In this document: piece after piece, positions 14,233-23,897 of the stretch | Position numbering within the stretch: the stretch's first letter is position 1 | How the letters are laid out: each line of letters opens with the position of its first letter | Assembly: GCA_016871495.1 (NCBI GenBank) | Contig: VHDF01000024.1 | Coordinates: 1-61,723, forward strand | DNA: 61,723 bases | Direction of reading: 5' to 3' | DNA from: Verrucomicrobiota bacterium | GTDB lineage: Bacteria; Verrucomicrobiota; Verrucomicrobiia; Limisphaerales; VHDF01 | Translations under genes and position numbers: made by a program | Notes under the pieces: model-generated | The model's input: only the letters and a program-made list of their open reading frames with translations | What the model was told of the DNA's origin: nothing | Databases searched by the model: none

Positions 14233-15477
14233 CTACAACGTCCGGTGGATCAGGCCAAGGGCGATGAGGCTGTAGCTTGTCGAAAGCACTGGGTCCTTTT
14301 CCCACCAGCGTCCGTTGTCGTTTTCCCAGCGTCCATCCGGCTTTTGCAGATCGAACAACCTCAGGCTGAGGTCCTGTCGCCAATCGTGCCTTTTGCCATC
14401 GGGCGTTTCCAGCCGGTCGACGCCCGCGGCGCGCAACGCCTTGGCCATGGTGTGGAAGTAGAAGTACAACCCTTGCGGTCCCATGCCGGGATTTTCCTGC
14501 AGAGTATAGTTTTGTTTGGCCCAATCGAGGACGGCCTGGACGCGTGAATCGTCGGGAGTGAGGCCGGCATAGATGTAACTCAGCATGCCTGCGTAACTGA
14601 TGCTGGCATATGCGCGCAGGGCGACTTTGCCTTGCGGCAGGGTCATCTCGCCCGCCTTGCTTTCGGTGGGCGAGTAAATGAAACCGCCCCGGTTGGCCGG
14701 ATCTCCGGACACCCAGGTTTGCGCGTTGGTTCCCGGGAGGTGCTGGCATGTTTGCAGGAACTGGATGGCTGCGGTCCAGTTGAGGTCCTTGAGCTCGGAG
14801 GAGGGTTGGTCCTGGAGGAGGCGTCGTGAATGATGGAGGGCTTCGAGGGCGTGCAGGGTGTTGACGGCGTCCCCGTGTTTGGATCCGTCGCCATAGCCGA
14901 AGCCGCCGTCCAAGGAATCGTCCACCGTGCCGGAGTCTCCGAAGTCATTTTGGTTGGAGGCCAGGAATCGACGGGCCCGTCGCAGCACGGGTTCGTGTTG
15001 GGGGTTCCCGGACAACAACAAGGCCATGAGCGACACCGACGTGTTGTAATTCACCAGCTTCTTGTCCACGTAGATACCGCCGTTCGATTGGGCGCAAGAG
15101 AGCAGGAAAGCGTAGCCTCGTTCCAAGATGGGGCGGCGGGTTGCGCGAGCCACGCGGTTCGAGTCGGGATCACTGTGCAACGCGACCAGGGCCAAGCCCG
15201 TGAGCGCCGGGTGTTCCGGGTTGGACCAATGACCCTGGCTCCTTTGCTGGGATTCCATCCAAGCCAGCCCTTTGTCCATGGCATTCTGAATTTCCAAACG
15301 GAGGGAAAGTCGATTGCCCGAATTGGATGGGGACACGGTTTCCGCTGCCGTGAGGGGCAGCGCGATCCACGCGAGGACGAACCAATCCAGCCAGGCGCGG
15401 ACAGCGCGGCTTCGCGGGGGGCGATTGGGGGAGGGCAAGGCTGGCAGGAGGAGCGGGGGGTGAGATTGAGCATTCAA
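14233..15477 (-). CDS. Exported alpha/alpha-toroid protein (prenyltransferase/squalene-oxidase repeat)
   Basis: An N-terminal hydrophobic segment (WLDWFVLAWIALPLTAAE) preceded by Arg residues suggests export. The rest is a repeat protein of the terpene cyclase/prenyltransferase toroid fold: AMDKGLAWMESQQRSQGHW, RGYAFLLSCAQSNGGIYV, SLDGGFGYGDGS and LSLRLFDLQKPDGRWEND. The catalytic DxDD motif of squalene-hopene cyclases is not seen, so it is probably not a cyclase; such proteins are common next to DUF1501/PSD1 genes in PVC bacteria with unknown function. The start is a TTG overlapping the DUF1501 stop (TTGA), indicating translational coupling. Confidence 0.75.
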   Translation of the reverse strand: MNAQSHPPLLLPALPSPNRPPRSRAVRAWLDWFVLAWIALPLTAAETVSPSNSGNRLSLRLEIQNAMDKGLAWMESQQRSQGHWSNPEHPALTGLALVALHSDPDSNRVARATRRPILERGYAFLLSCAQSNGGIYVDKKLVNYNTSVSLMALLLSGNPQHEPVLRRARRFLASNQNDFGDSGTVDDSLDGGFGYGDGSKHGDAVNTLHALEALHHSRRLLQDQPSSELKDLNWTAAIQFLQTCQHLPGTNAQTWVSGDPANRGGFIYSPTESKAGEMTLPQGKVALRAYASISYAGMLSYIYAGLTPDDSRVQAVLDWAKQNYTLQENPGMGPQGLYFYFHTMAKALRAAGVDRLETPDGKRHDWRQDLSLRLFDLQKPDGRWENDNGRWWEKDPVLSTSYSLIALGLIHRTL

Positions 15478-16937
15478 GCGAGGATGCCTTTGACCAATTC
15501 GCCGTGGACGTCCGTCAGCCGGAAGTCGCGGCCTTGAAATCGGTAGGTGAGTTTTTCGTGATCGATGCCAAACAGGTGGAGCAGGGTGGCTTGGAGGTCG
15601 TGGACGTGGACGGGGTTGTCGACGGCATTCATCGCGAGATCATCCGATTCGCCGAAGGTGTGACCGGCCTTGACCCCGCCACCCGCCATCCAGAGGGTAA
15701 AGGCATACGGGTGATGATCGCGTCCCCATCGTTTGCGGTCGTCCAGATTCCCTTGAATGAAGGGGGTCCGCCCGAATTCGCCTCCCCAAACGACCAGGGT
15801 ATCTTTGAGCAGCCCCAGGCGTTTGAGATCTTTGACGAGGGCGGCGGAGGGTTGGTCTGTGTCCCGGCACTGGGTGTAGAGTTCGGTGGTGATGCTGTTG
15901 TGCTGGTCCCAGCCGGCATGCATGACCTGGACGCTGCGAACCCCTCGTTCCACGAGGCGGCGGGCCATCAGGCAATGGCGGGCGAAGGTGCCTTGTTCAT
16001 GAACTTGAGGGCCGTAACTTTCGAGAACCTCCGCCGGTTCTTGCGAGAGGTCCGTGAGCTCCGGCACGCTTGATTGCATGCGGAAGGCCATTTCGTACTG
16101 GGAGATGCGCGTGGCGATTTCGGGATCGCCCGACTCGCGCAACTTCAACTCGTTCATCCGGGCAAGATCGTCGAGCATGCCGCGGCGGGTTTTCGAAGAA
16201 ATGCCGTCCGGATTGGAGAGGTAGAGGACCGGGTCGCCGCTCCCGCGAAACTTGACTCCTTGGAAACGGGTGGGGAGAAAGGCGGAGCCCCAGTAGAAAT
16301 CGTAGAAGATCTGGCCGCAGGTGGTGCCTTTGCTCACGGAGGTCATGACCACGAACGTGGGGAGGTTTTCGTTCTCGCTGCCGAGCCCGTAGGAGAGCCA
16401 GGCGCCGAGCGTCGGGCGTCCGGGCAGTTGGGCTCCGCTCAGCAGGAAGGAGATGGCGGGCGCGTGATTGACCGCGTCTGTGCGCATGCTCTTGATGAAG
16501 CACAGCTCGTCCACGATGGCGGCGGTGTGGGGCATGAGGGCGCTGACCCAGGCGCCGCTCTGGCCGTGTTGTTTGAAGGGTTCGACTGGACCCAGCACTT
16601 TTTTCCCCTTGGCGTCCCCGGTCATGGTGCTGAACCGCTTTTTCCCGATGTATTCGTCCGGCATGGGTTTGCCGTGCATGGACTGGAGGAGCGGTTTGTA
16701 ATCGAACAAATCCACGTGGGTGGGAGCCCCGTTTTGAAAGAGATAAATGATGTGTTTGGCTTTGGGGGCGAACTGGGGAAGTCCGGGCAGGGCTCCGATG
16801 GTTCTTTTCGACGCGGCGGCCCTCAGAGGGTCTTGCGAGAGGAGTTGGGCGAGCGCGGCCAAGCCGAGGCCGGTTCCGGCGCGACCGAGGAACGCGCGCC
16901 GGTGAATCAATTGTCTTCGTTCCTCCAGGGGGTTCAC
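15474..16937 (-). CDS. Tat-exported DUF1501 protein (487 aa)
   Basis: DUF1501 proteins have a sulfatase/alkaline-phosphatase-like fold and are abundant in Planctomycetes and Verrucomicrobia; their reaction is not established. A twin-arginine-type leader (HRRAFLGRAGTGLGLAALAQ) sits at the N-terminus. Family motifs include IIYLFQNGAPTHVDLFDYKP, VWGGEFGRTPFIQG and RDHHPYAFTLWMAGGGVKAG. I chose a GTG start at 16937, four bases after the PSD1 stop; the frame extends upstream inside PSD1 but that part is not family-like. The gene pairs with PSD1 upstream, the usual arrangement, and with the toroid gene downstream. Confidence 0.88.
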   Translation of the reverse strand: MNPLEERRQLIHRRAFLGRAGTGLGLAALAQLLSQDPLRAAASKRTIGALPGLPQFAPKAKHIIYLFQNGAPTHVDLFDYKPLLQSMHGKPMPDEYIGKKRFSTMTGDAKGKKVLGPVEPFKQHGQSGAWVSALMPHTAAIVDELCFIKSMRTDAVNHAPAISFLLSGAQLPGRPTLGAWLSYGLGSENENLPTFVVMTSVSKGTTCGQIFYDFYWGSAFLPTRFQGVKFRGSGDPVLYLSNPDGISSKTRRGMLDDLARMNELKLRESGDPEIATRISQYEMAFRMQSSVPELTDLSQEPAEVLESYGPQVHEQGTFARHCLMARRLVERGVRSVQVMHAGWDQHNSITTELYTQCRDTDQPSAALVKDLKRLGLLKDTLVVWGGEFGRTPFIQGNLDDRKRWGRDHHPYAFTLWMAGGGVKAGHTFGESDDLAMNAVDNPVHVHDLQATLLHLFGIDHEKLTYRFQGRDFRLTDVHGELVKGILA

Positions 16938-16941
16938 GAGT

Positions 16942-19461
16942 TCATTCCTTGGATAACGTTTCGTCGAGATTGAGCAGCGTCGAAGCAAGCGCGGTGTAGG
17001 CGGCATGTTCCACGGGATCGATACCCTGAGCGCGAGGGGCAGCCCCGTGGGCCAGTAATCGCGTGGCTTGATCGGGGTCGGCTCGGTACTCCCGGCGCAA
17101 TCGTTCGAGGCTCGCCCGGAGGATGTCGAGTTCCTGGGGGGAAGGAGGTCTCGCCAGCAACCGGCGCATCATGGATTCGAGGCGCTGGGGATCGTCGCGG
17201 TTGGGTTCAAGCAGAGCGCGCTCCGCCAAAACCCGGGCGGCTTCGACATACGTTTCATCGTCCATGGTGGCCAGGGCGTGCAACGGAGAGTTGGTGCGCA
17301 GCGGTTTGACCGAGCAAACGGAGCGGGGAGCCGTGTCGAAAAACATGGTCGGACCGATGATCCGCCGCCAAAAAACATAGAGGCTGCGGCGGTAGAGGCT
17401 TTCCCCCTGGTCCGGCGTGTACCGCTTGTTTCCGAATGTGGCTTCCTCCCAGACGCCGGTGGGCTGGTAGGGTTTGACGGGAGGACCTCCTACTCGAGTG
17501 GAGAGCAGTCCGGCGGCGGCGAGCGCCTGGTCTCGAATCATCCAGGATGGCATGCGGAAGCGGGGACCGCGGGCCAACAGGCGATTTTCAGGATCTTTCT
17601 GGCGGAGGGAGGTTTCTTGCGCGGAGGTTTGCCGGTAAGTTTCGCTGGTGACGATGAGCCGGCAGAGATGTTTCCAATCCCAGCCGGAATCGATGAGTTC
17701 CAAGGCAAGGAAGTCGAGCAGATCCTGGTAGATGGGCTTTTCGCCCTGAATGCCGAAGTCTTCTGAAGTCTTGACCAAGCCGATTCCGAAGAACTGTTGC
17801 CACAGGCGATTCACCGCGACGCGGGCGGTGAGGGGGTGATCGGGGGAAACAATCCATCTTGCGAGATCGAGTCGATTGACCGCTTGCCCCGGGGTCCCGG
17901 CGGAGAGGCGTGCGGGCAGGGCGGCCGGGATTTCCTCGCGGCGACGGTCGTAGAGTCCGGCTTCCAGCATGAAGGTTTTCCTGGGTTTGGGCATGTCCTC
18001 CATGACCATGACACGCGGGATGGAACGATTGAAGTTGTCTCGAAGTTCCATCGATTCACGGAGCTGTTTGAGACCTGCGATGTAGAGCGGGGCGCGGCTT
18101 TCGAAGTGTTTTTCGAGTTCGCTGATCTGGGACCGGGTGCGGGCGGCGGACTCGGCGCGCAAGATGGCGCGAATGGCGTCGGGTTCTCGCGTGGCGTAAC
18201 CGGAGTCGGAAGCGGCTTCGCCCTCGGCCCTTGGGAAGACCAACCTTTCCCCTTCCGCCACGGTTTGGGCGAGCCGGCTTACCTTCGCCTGGAGATCCTG
18301 TAATCGCGCGGATTGCTTCGGGTTGGGGAGCTCGATAAAAGGCTTGGTTTGAGGATCGCCCCCGGACCCGTCCACCGGCGTTTGATTGAAGAACGCCGAA
18401 AGGCTGAAATAATCCCGCTGGGAGAGCGGATCGAACTTGTGATCGTGACACCGGCAGCAGTTGAACGTGAGTCCGAGCCAGACCGTGCCCACGGTTTCGG
18501 TCATGTCCATGACGTAATCCACGCGGTTTTCCTCGGGGATGCGTCCTCCTTCACCGTTGATGGGATGGTTGCGGTTGAATCCGGTGGCCATCCGCTGATC
18601 CCGTGTCGGATGGGGAAGCAAGTCACCCGCGATTTGCCAAAGCGTGAATTGGTCGTAGGGGAGGTTCTGGTTGAAAGCGCGCACCACCCAGTCCCGCCAC
18701 GGCCACATCGACCGTTCACCGTCTCCCTGGTAACCGTTGGAATCGGCGTAACGCGCTGCTTCCATCCAATCCCACGCCATGCGTTCTCCGTAGGCGGGCG
18801 AAGCCAGCCATCGTTCCACCAGAGATTGATAATGTTGCACAGAAGGGTCCCGAAGGAAGGCTGCGGCGATCTCGGGATCCGGAGGTAGTCCGGTGAGGTC
18901 GAGCGACACTCGGCGAAGAAGGGCTGCGGGCGGCGCCGGGGGTGAAGGTTGGAGTCCTTCCTTGATCAAACGCGCGTGGACGATGCGGTCGACGGGGTGG
19001 ATCTCTGATTCCGATTCCGGGATACCGGAAGGAGTGACGCGTTTGGGTTTTTCGAACGCCCAATGCTCACCCCAACTCGCCCCTTGCTGAATCCAGAGAC
19101 GGATCTTCGCGATCTGGGCCGCGGAGAGCTTTCGATTCACGTCGGACGGCGGCATGACATCGTCCGCATCGGAGGTGACCAGACGCTGGTAGAGAGCGCT
19201 TTGATCCGGGCTTCCCGGAACGATGGAAGCGACGCCATCGCGAACCCGATGCGCCCCTTCCTTGGTGTCCAACCGCAGCTTGGCCTTGCGTGACTTTTCG
19301 TCAGGCCCGTGGCAGGGGAAACAATGATCCGAGAGAATCGGGAGGATTTCCCTGCTGAAAGAAACGGAAGGTTCGGAGGCGGCGAAGAGCGTGGTCCAAC
19401 CCAGAGCAGGTCCGGCGAGCAAAGCGCGCAGGAACAGGCGGGGCTGGGACGAGTGCTTCAT
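16942..19461 (-). CDS. PSD1/PSCyt1 domain-containing exported cytochrome protein (839 aa)
   Basis: This is a large exported protein of the Planctomycete-type cytochrome family. After a signal peptide (FLRALLAGPALGWTTLFAA) comes the PSCyt1 domain with a c-type heme motif CFPCH (residues 47-51), then PSCyt2/DUF1549 (~165-370) containing CRCHDHKFDPLSQRDY, a coiled charged linker, and the C-terminal PSD1/DUF1553 domain (~520-790) with LARWIVSPDHPLTARVAVNR. Its role is unknown; a redox or degradative function with the DUF1501 partner is usually inferred. It begins 51 bases after the S9 peptidase and is followed four bases later by DUF1501. Confidence 0.9.
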   Translation of the reverse strand: MKHSSQPRLFLRALLAGPALGWTTLFAASEPSVSFSREILPILSDHCFPCHGPDEKSRKAKLRLDTKEGAHRVRDGVASIVPGSPDQSALYQRLVTSDADDVMPPSDVNRKLSAAQIAKIRLWIQQGASWGEHWAFEKPKRVTPSGIPESESEIHPVDRIVHARLIKEGLQPSPPAPPAALLRRVSLDLTGLPPDPEIAAAFLRDPSVQHYQSLVERWLASPAYGERMAWDWMEAARYADSNGYQGDGERSMWPWRDWVVRAFNQNLPYDQFTLWQIAGDLLPHPTRDQRMATGFNRNHPINGEGGRIPEENRVDYVMDMTETVGTVWLGLTFNCCRCHDHKFDPLSQRDYFSLSAFFNQTPVDGSGGDPQTKPFIELPNPKQSARLQDLQAKVSRLAQTVAEGERLVFPRAEGEAASDSGYATREPDAIRAILRAESAARTRSQISELEKHFESRAPLYIAGLKQLRESMELRDNFNRSIPRVMVMEDMPKPRKTFMLEAGLYDRRREEIPAALPARLSAGTPGQAVNRLDLARWIVSPDHPLTARVAVNRLWQQFFGIGLVKTSEDFGIQGEKPIYQDLLDFLALELIDSGWDWKHLCRLIVTSETYRQTSAQETSLRQKDPENRLLARGPRFRMPSWMIRDQALAAAGLLSTRVGGPPVKPYQPTGVWEEATFGNKRYTPDQGESLYRRSLYVFWRRIIGPTMFFDTAPRSVCSVKPLRTNSPLHALATMDDETYVEAARVLAERALLEPNRDDPQRLESMMRRLLARPPSPQELDILRASLERLRREYRADPDQATRLLAHGAAPRAQGIDPVEHAAYTALASTLLNLDETLSKE

Positions 19462-19512
19462 CGAATGTCATCATTCTTGAGGTTCAACGAACTTGCCAAC
19501 GAAATCTTGGGA

Positions 19513-21936
19513 TCAGCGACCCCTGGATGGATTCCGAAGCAGGTGGTCCTCGAGAAAACGCGTCATCGATGCATGGAGGTGCCGGGTGGTGTTCGCGCTT
19601 TCGGAGATGGAGTGCGAACGGTTTGGATAGGGGAGCAGCGTGAAATGTTTGTGATGCGCGATGAGTTCGTTCGCCAGGCGCTCGATGCCTTGATAATGGC
19701 AGTTGTCATCGCCGGTACCGTGGGCGAGCCAAAGCCGTCCACGCAGATCCTTGGCGAAATGAACCGCGGAACCCTCGCGGTAGCCTTCGGCATTCGCGGC
19801 AGGCAATCCCATATACCGTTCCTGATAAATCGTGTCATAGAGGCGCATGTCCGGCACGGGCGCGACCGCCAGTCCGACCTGATAGAGTTCCGGATACTTG
19901 AAGATCGCGTTCAGCGTCATGCTTCCTCCGCCGCTCCACCCCCAGATGCCCACGCGCTGACGATCCACGAATTTCCACCGCTGAAGCAACGCCCGGGCGG
20001 CCTCCGCCTGCTCTTGCGGCGGCAGGATGCCCAGCTTCAGGTGGGGCGCCCGCCTCCACTCGCGTCCCCGAGGCGACGGGGTGCCCCGATTGTCCACACT
20101 GGCCACGATGCAACCTTGTTGGGCAAGCATCATATGCCAGAGTCCGCGGGATCCCTGCCACGTATCGCGCACGGTCTGGCCGTGAGGTTCGCCATAGACG
20201 TAAAAAAGCAACGGATGCCGTCCCGACCCCAGGCGTCCGGGCGGACGGATGCTCCAGGCATCCAGTTCAACCCCCGAGGCGATGGGCACCCGGTGGAATT
20301 GAACGTCAGGCCGTTTCAACGCGGCGAGGTGTCCACGCATTTTGTCGTTGGTGGCCAGGGTGCGAACCCTTTCATGACTCGTCAGGCGAATCAGTTCCAC
20401 GCGTGGAGGCGACACAAAACTCGAGTGCGTGTGCAATGCCCAGCGCGCGTCGGGCGAAATGGAATAAGTGTTCCAGCCCTGGAAATGTGGAGGCGTGACT
20501 CGTTCGGGCGGTCCGCCGGCGAGGGGGGATCGGTAGAGATAGCGCCGCGTGGCTTCCTCGGGCGACGCCGCGTAGTACAACCAGCCCTGAGCTTCATCGA
20601 TGGCTTCGACCTGCATCACATCGAAACTGCCCCGCGTGACGGGATGCTCGAGGCCTCGCTTGGTGGAAGCCACGTAAGCCCGACGCCAGCCGTCCCGCTC
20701 GCTCAACCAAAGAAGCTGGGCGCCCTTTTGGAGGCAGCGGACCGGATTGTCGTTTTCCAGCCAGGCGGGATCCGATTCCACCAGGATTTCATGGCATGCT
20801 CCTGTGGCTGCATCCGCGGTGAAAACACGATTGGTGTTTTGCGCGCGATTGAACTGCTGGACGAGCAGGCGGGAGGTTTCAGGAATCCACTCCAGGTGCG
20901 CGGGATAATGTTGTCGCGGATCGCCTGGCAGGTCGAGCCAGGTGATGGCGCCTCCGCCGACGGCGACGACTCCGAGGCGCACCGAGGCATTTTGTTCGCC
21001 CGCCTTCGGATACGGGATGGGCGTCAGCTTGGGATAGTTTTCATCGGTGTTGTTGATGAGTTGGAACACGGGCACGCCCGAGGTGTCGAACTGCCAGAAC
21101 GCGAGATGTTTTCCATCCGGGCTCCAGCGGAAAGCGTCGCGCACGTCGAGTTCTTCCTCATAAACCCAATCCGACGTGCCGTGGATCAGATGATTCGTGC
21201 CCGAGGTTACCTTGGTGATGGCGAGCGACTGCAGGTCTTGCATATGGAGGTTTGCCTCCTGCACGTAGGCGACACGAGTGGCGTCGGGTGAGAACTTGGC
21301 GAACATCAGGGTTCCCTCGGGCGCCTCGCCGCCGAGTTTCTTCAATTCCCGAGTCTTCAAGTCGAGATGCCAGTAGTTGCCCCTCGTGTTTCGCCGCCAA
21401 ACTCGATGCGTGTCGGTGAACAGCAGCAACTGGGATTCATCCTCGGAAAATTCGAACGAAGCGGGATCGAGCGGCTTTTCTGCTCCCGGCGGCGTGAGGC
21501 TTGCCGCATCAACCAACGTTAGCATGGCACCGCTTTCGATCTCGATTCGAACCAGGTCCTTTCCTTTTACTCCCCCGCCCGCCGGTCGCAAATGAAAGTA
21601 GTGACTGCCTTTCTTGCTCCAGGTGGTGAAGGGAACGGACTCCGGCGTGAAATCGCCCGACTTGAAAATGCGGTCCAGCGTGAGCTGGGATGGCTTGGCT
21701 GGACCGGGACGCGTTTCGGAAAAGTCGCCGGCCGCGCCCGTGAGTGAAGGCGGGTTGGCCAGGGTCGCAGTCAAGGCCCCACTTTCAAGGAGAAGAACCG
21801 CCAGCATGCGGAAGAATACTCTCTGTACGCTGCGAGAAGACCGCGCGACAGTGGATTGCCGCTGCCATGGAGTGGAGGTGAAAGGGTTCACGTTGAATTC
21901 CGAGGTCATGTTGAGGAGGGCTTCATTGCGGTTCAT
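19513..21936 (-). CDS. Exported S9 family (dipeptidyl-peptidase IV-like) serine peptidase
   Basis: The protein combines a beta-propeller of the DPP-IV N-terminal type (~90-560; YEEELDVRDAFRWSPDGKHL is characteristic) with an alpha/beta hydrolase domain (~580-800). The triad is intact: Ser668 in GIWGWSGGGSM, Asp743 in HGTGDDNCHYQ, His775 in NRSHS. The Glu pair of VYEEELDVRD that binds the substrate N-terminus is present, supporting dipeptidyl peptidase activity. The ATG overlaps the selB stop (ATGA), but ~40 residues precede the hydrophobic leader (MLAVLLLESGALTATLA), so a start at 21807 is possible. It is likely periplasmic. Confidence 0.88.
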   Translation of the reverse strand: MNRNEALLNMTSEFNVNPFTSTPWQRQSTVARSSRSVQRVFFRMLAVLLLESGALTATLANPPSLTGAAGDFSETRPGPAKPSQLTLDRIFKSGDFTPESVPFTTWSKKGSHYFHLRPAGGGVKGKDLVRIEIESGAMLTLVDAASLTPPGAEKPLDPASFEFSEDESQLLLFTDTHRVWRRNTRGNYWHLDLKTRELKKLGGEAPEGTLMFAKFSPDATRVAYVQEANLHMQDLQSLAITKVTSGTNHLIHGTSDWVYEEELDVRDAFRWSPDGKHLAFWQFDTSGVPVFQLINNTDENYPKLTPIPYPKAGEQNASVRLGVVAVGGGAITWLDLPGDPRQHYPAHLEWIPETSRLLVQQFNRAQNTNRVFTADAATGACHEILVESDPAWLENDNPVRCLQKGAQLLWLSERDGWRRAYVASTKRGLEHPVTRGSFDVMQVEAIDEAQGWLYYAASPEEATRRYLYRSPLAGGPPERVTPPHFQGWNTYSISPDARWALHTHSSFVSPPRVELIRLTSHERVRTLATNDKMRGHLAALKRPDVQFHRVPIASGVELDAWSIRPPGRLGSGRHPLLFYVYGEPHGQTVRDTWQGSRGLWHMMLAQQGCIVASVDNRGTPSPRGREWRRAPHLKLGILPPQEQAEAARALLQRWKFVDRQRVGIWGWSGGGSMTLNAIFKYPELYQVGLAVAPVPDMRLYDTIYQERYMGLPAANAEGYREGSAVHFAKDLRGRLWLAHGTGDDNCHYQGIERLANELIAHHKHFTLLPYPNRSHSISESANTTRHLHASMTRFLEDHLLRNPSRGR

Positions 21937-23897
21937 GTCGATTTGGGACCGAGGCAGCGCACATCGGCTTGGCGGCGGGTGACACCTTCCTTGTCCAACC
22001 GCTCAAGCAGAGGGATCACGACCCGCCGGCTTGAGGCAAGCAATTGCCGCAACTCGCTCGTGGTCGCGGAGGCATTGGCGCGAAGATGCTCCACAATCCT
22101 GGTTTTTGCCGACTGCCACGCGGTTTGGAGCAGAATCACATCAGGGCCCAGTTCCACCGCCTCTGAAGTATGCACCAGATATTTCAAGGCTTGGAGGGAG
22201 GCTGGATCCGGAGCGAGCTCTTTGCGCGAGGGTGGGTCGAATGGACGTTCTCCCAGCAGTTTACGGATGCGAAGACCCGCCGCCTCCAATGCCATCGGCA
22301 GGGCCGGACGATGGCTCTGGTGGCGCAAATGGGACCCGGTCCGAACATAATCCAACCGGGTCATGGCCTGGACCAAATCCTCGAACACGCTGGGGTCAGG
22401 CAGATTCGGCGCGAGGGCAGATTGCAGTTCGGCCACACTCAGTCCGGGCGAATCAGGTCTGGTTTGGTGGTGAGAGCGAACTTGTTCTCCAGCGCGACTC
22501 AACAACTGCCTCCAAGGTTCGGCGTCGATGAGTCCCGCCGAGATGGGCACCGCCCAACCGTCGGCCACTGCTTTGGCAATGGATTGCGTGATTTCATCCG
22601 GCGTGAAAGGGAGAGTGGCAACGAGCGCGCTTCGGCTTTTCAGAACCCTGGAGTGGAGTAGCGCGCGCAGACTTGCCTCGGCGTGGCCCAAGGCTTCCCG
22701 CATCTGCCGCAGGGATCCCTGCCTGGCCTCTGTCGAAAACCCGCGAATGCCTGGAGCGGCGTCGAGCACGATTCCGCCTCCCAGGGTGTGACGTTCGCTC
22801 CAATCGCGGATCACAAAACGATCTCCCCAAACGGCGTGCGCTCGTTCGCGCAGCCGGATTCGAGCCAGGCGATTTCCACCGGGAAGCAACGGGCCCTTTC
22901 CTCCGAGCACGATTCGCCCCGGAAACGATCGGGTGCCCAGATGCATCCGGACCAACGCCCCCGACTTGAGCGGGCGGCGGGCTCCCGGAGGGCCGTTTTC
23001 CAAACGCACGGACCTCGATAATTCCACTTCGAGGAGATTGGAGGATGCGCCCGAGTCTTCCCAGGTCAACACGTGACCTCTGGCCGCGTCGGGACCGCTC
23101 GTCGCCGATTTCGAAGGGCCCTCCACGGCGTTGATCTGGAGGGCTGCCCGCATGCCGGGGCGTGCGCAATCGATGTCGCGATGAGCGGATTGAACGGATC
23201 GCACTTTGAACCGCGTGCCCAAAGGCTGGCTGATCAGCGATTGACCCCGGCGAATCTCGCCGCCTTGCAATGTGCCAGTGACGACCAGACCCGCCCCTCG
23301 CACCAAAAAAGCCCGGTCGATCGGCAACCGAGGCTTGCCAAGATCGCGGGGGGGCTTCGAACGCCCCAAGGCCATGGCCAATGCTCCTCGCAAGTCGCCC
23401 AGGCCGCGCCCTTGTGGTGCCGAAACCGGAATGATCTCCGCCTTTTCGAGAAACGTGCCGGTGAGTGTTTCGCGGAGGCTGGCGATGGCCCCTGCTGTTC
23501 CCTCGCCCAGCAAATCCGCTTTGCTCAAGGCCACCACGCCGTCCGTGGCTCCGAGGTACTCAAGGATCTGCAAATGTTCCTCCGTTTGGGGCATCCATCC
23601 ATCGTCGGCGGCGACGACCAGGAGAGCGGCCTGAATCGTGCTGACACCCGCCACCATGTTTTTCACGAAATCCTCGTGGCCTGGCACATCCACGAACCCC
23701 ACTTCCCATCGTGCGATGGAATCTTCGATCACAGCATGGGCAAATCCGAGTTCGATCGTGATGCCGCGCGCCTTTTCCTCCGGCAGCCGGTCCGGGTCCG
23801 TGCCCGTGAGCGCTTTGACGATCGAACTCTTGCCGTGATCAACGTGACCGGCCGTGGCGACGATCGCTGGTCGTGTGGGAAGCGGAGTCGAATTCAT
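21933..23897 (-). CDS. selB: Selenocysteine-specific translation elongation factor SelB
   Basis: SelB is the GTPase that delivers Sec-tRNA to UGA codons flagged by a SECIS hairpin. N-terminal EF-Tu-like motifs are clear: [19 protein letters not shown] (G1), [14 protein letters not shown] (G2), [17 protein letters not shown] (G3) and ALSKADLL (G4). Domains II/III follow ([20 protein letters not shown]), and the last ~200 residues form the winged-helix array that binds SECIS RNA, ending in [20 protein letters not shown]. At 654 aa it is full length. It overlaps selA upstream and the S9 peptidase downstream by four bases each. Neither selC nor selD is in the window. Confidence 0.95.
   Translation of the reverse strand: MNSTPLPTRPAIVATAGHVDHGKSSIVKALTGTDPDRLPEEKARGITIELGFAHAVIEDSIARWEVGFVDVPGHEDFVKNMVAGVSTIQAALLVVAADDGWMPQTEEHLQILEYLGATDGVVALSKADLLGEGTAGAIASLRETLTGTFLEKAEIIPVSAPQGRGLGDLRGALAMALGRSKPPRDLGKPRLPIDRAFLVRGAGLVVTGTLQGGEIRRGQSLISQPLGTRFKVRSVQSAHRDIDCARPGMRAALQINAVEGPSKSATSGPDAARGHVLTWEDSGASSNLLEVELSRSVRLENGPPGARRPLKSGALVRMHLGTRSFPGRIVLGGKGPLLPGGNRLARIRLRERAHAVWGDRFVIRDWSERHTLGGGIVLDAAPGIRGFSTEARQGSLRQMREALGHAEASLRALLHSRVLKSRSALVATLPFTPDEITQSIAKAVADGWAVPISAGLIDAEPWRQLLSRAGEQVRSHHQTRPDSPGLSVAELQSALAPNLPDPSVFEDLVQAMTRLDYVRTGSHLRHQSHRPALPMALEAAGLRIRKLLGERPFDPPSRKELAPDPASLQALKYLVHTSEAVELGPDVILLQTAWQSAKTRIVEHLRANASATTSELRQLLASSRRVVIPLLERLDKEGVTRRQADVRCLGPKST

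Noticed and set aside
19309-21291. A 660-codon open frame antisense to the S9 peptidase.
   Set aside because: The opposite strand encodes a complete peptidase with triad; this frame has shadow composition.
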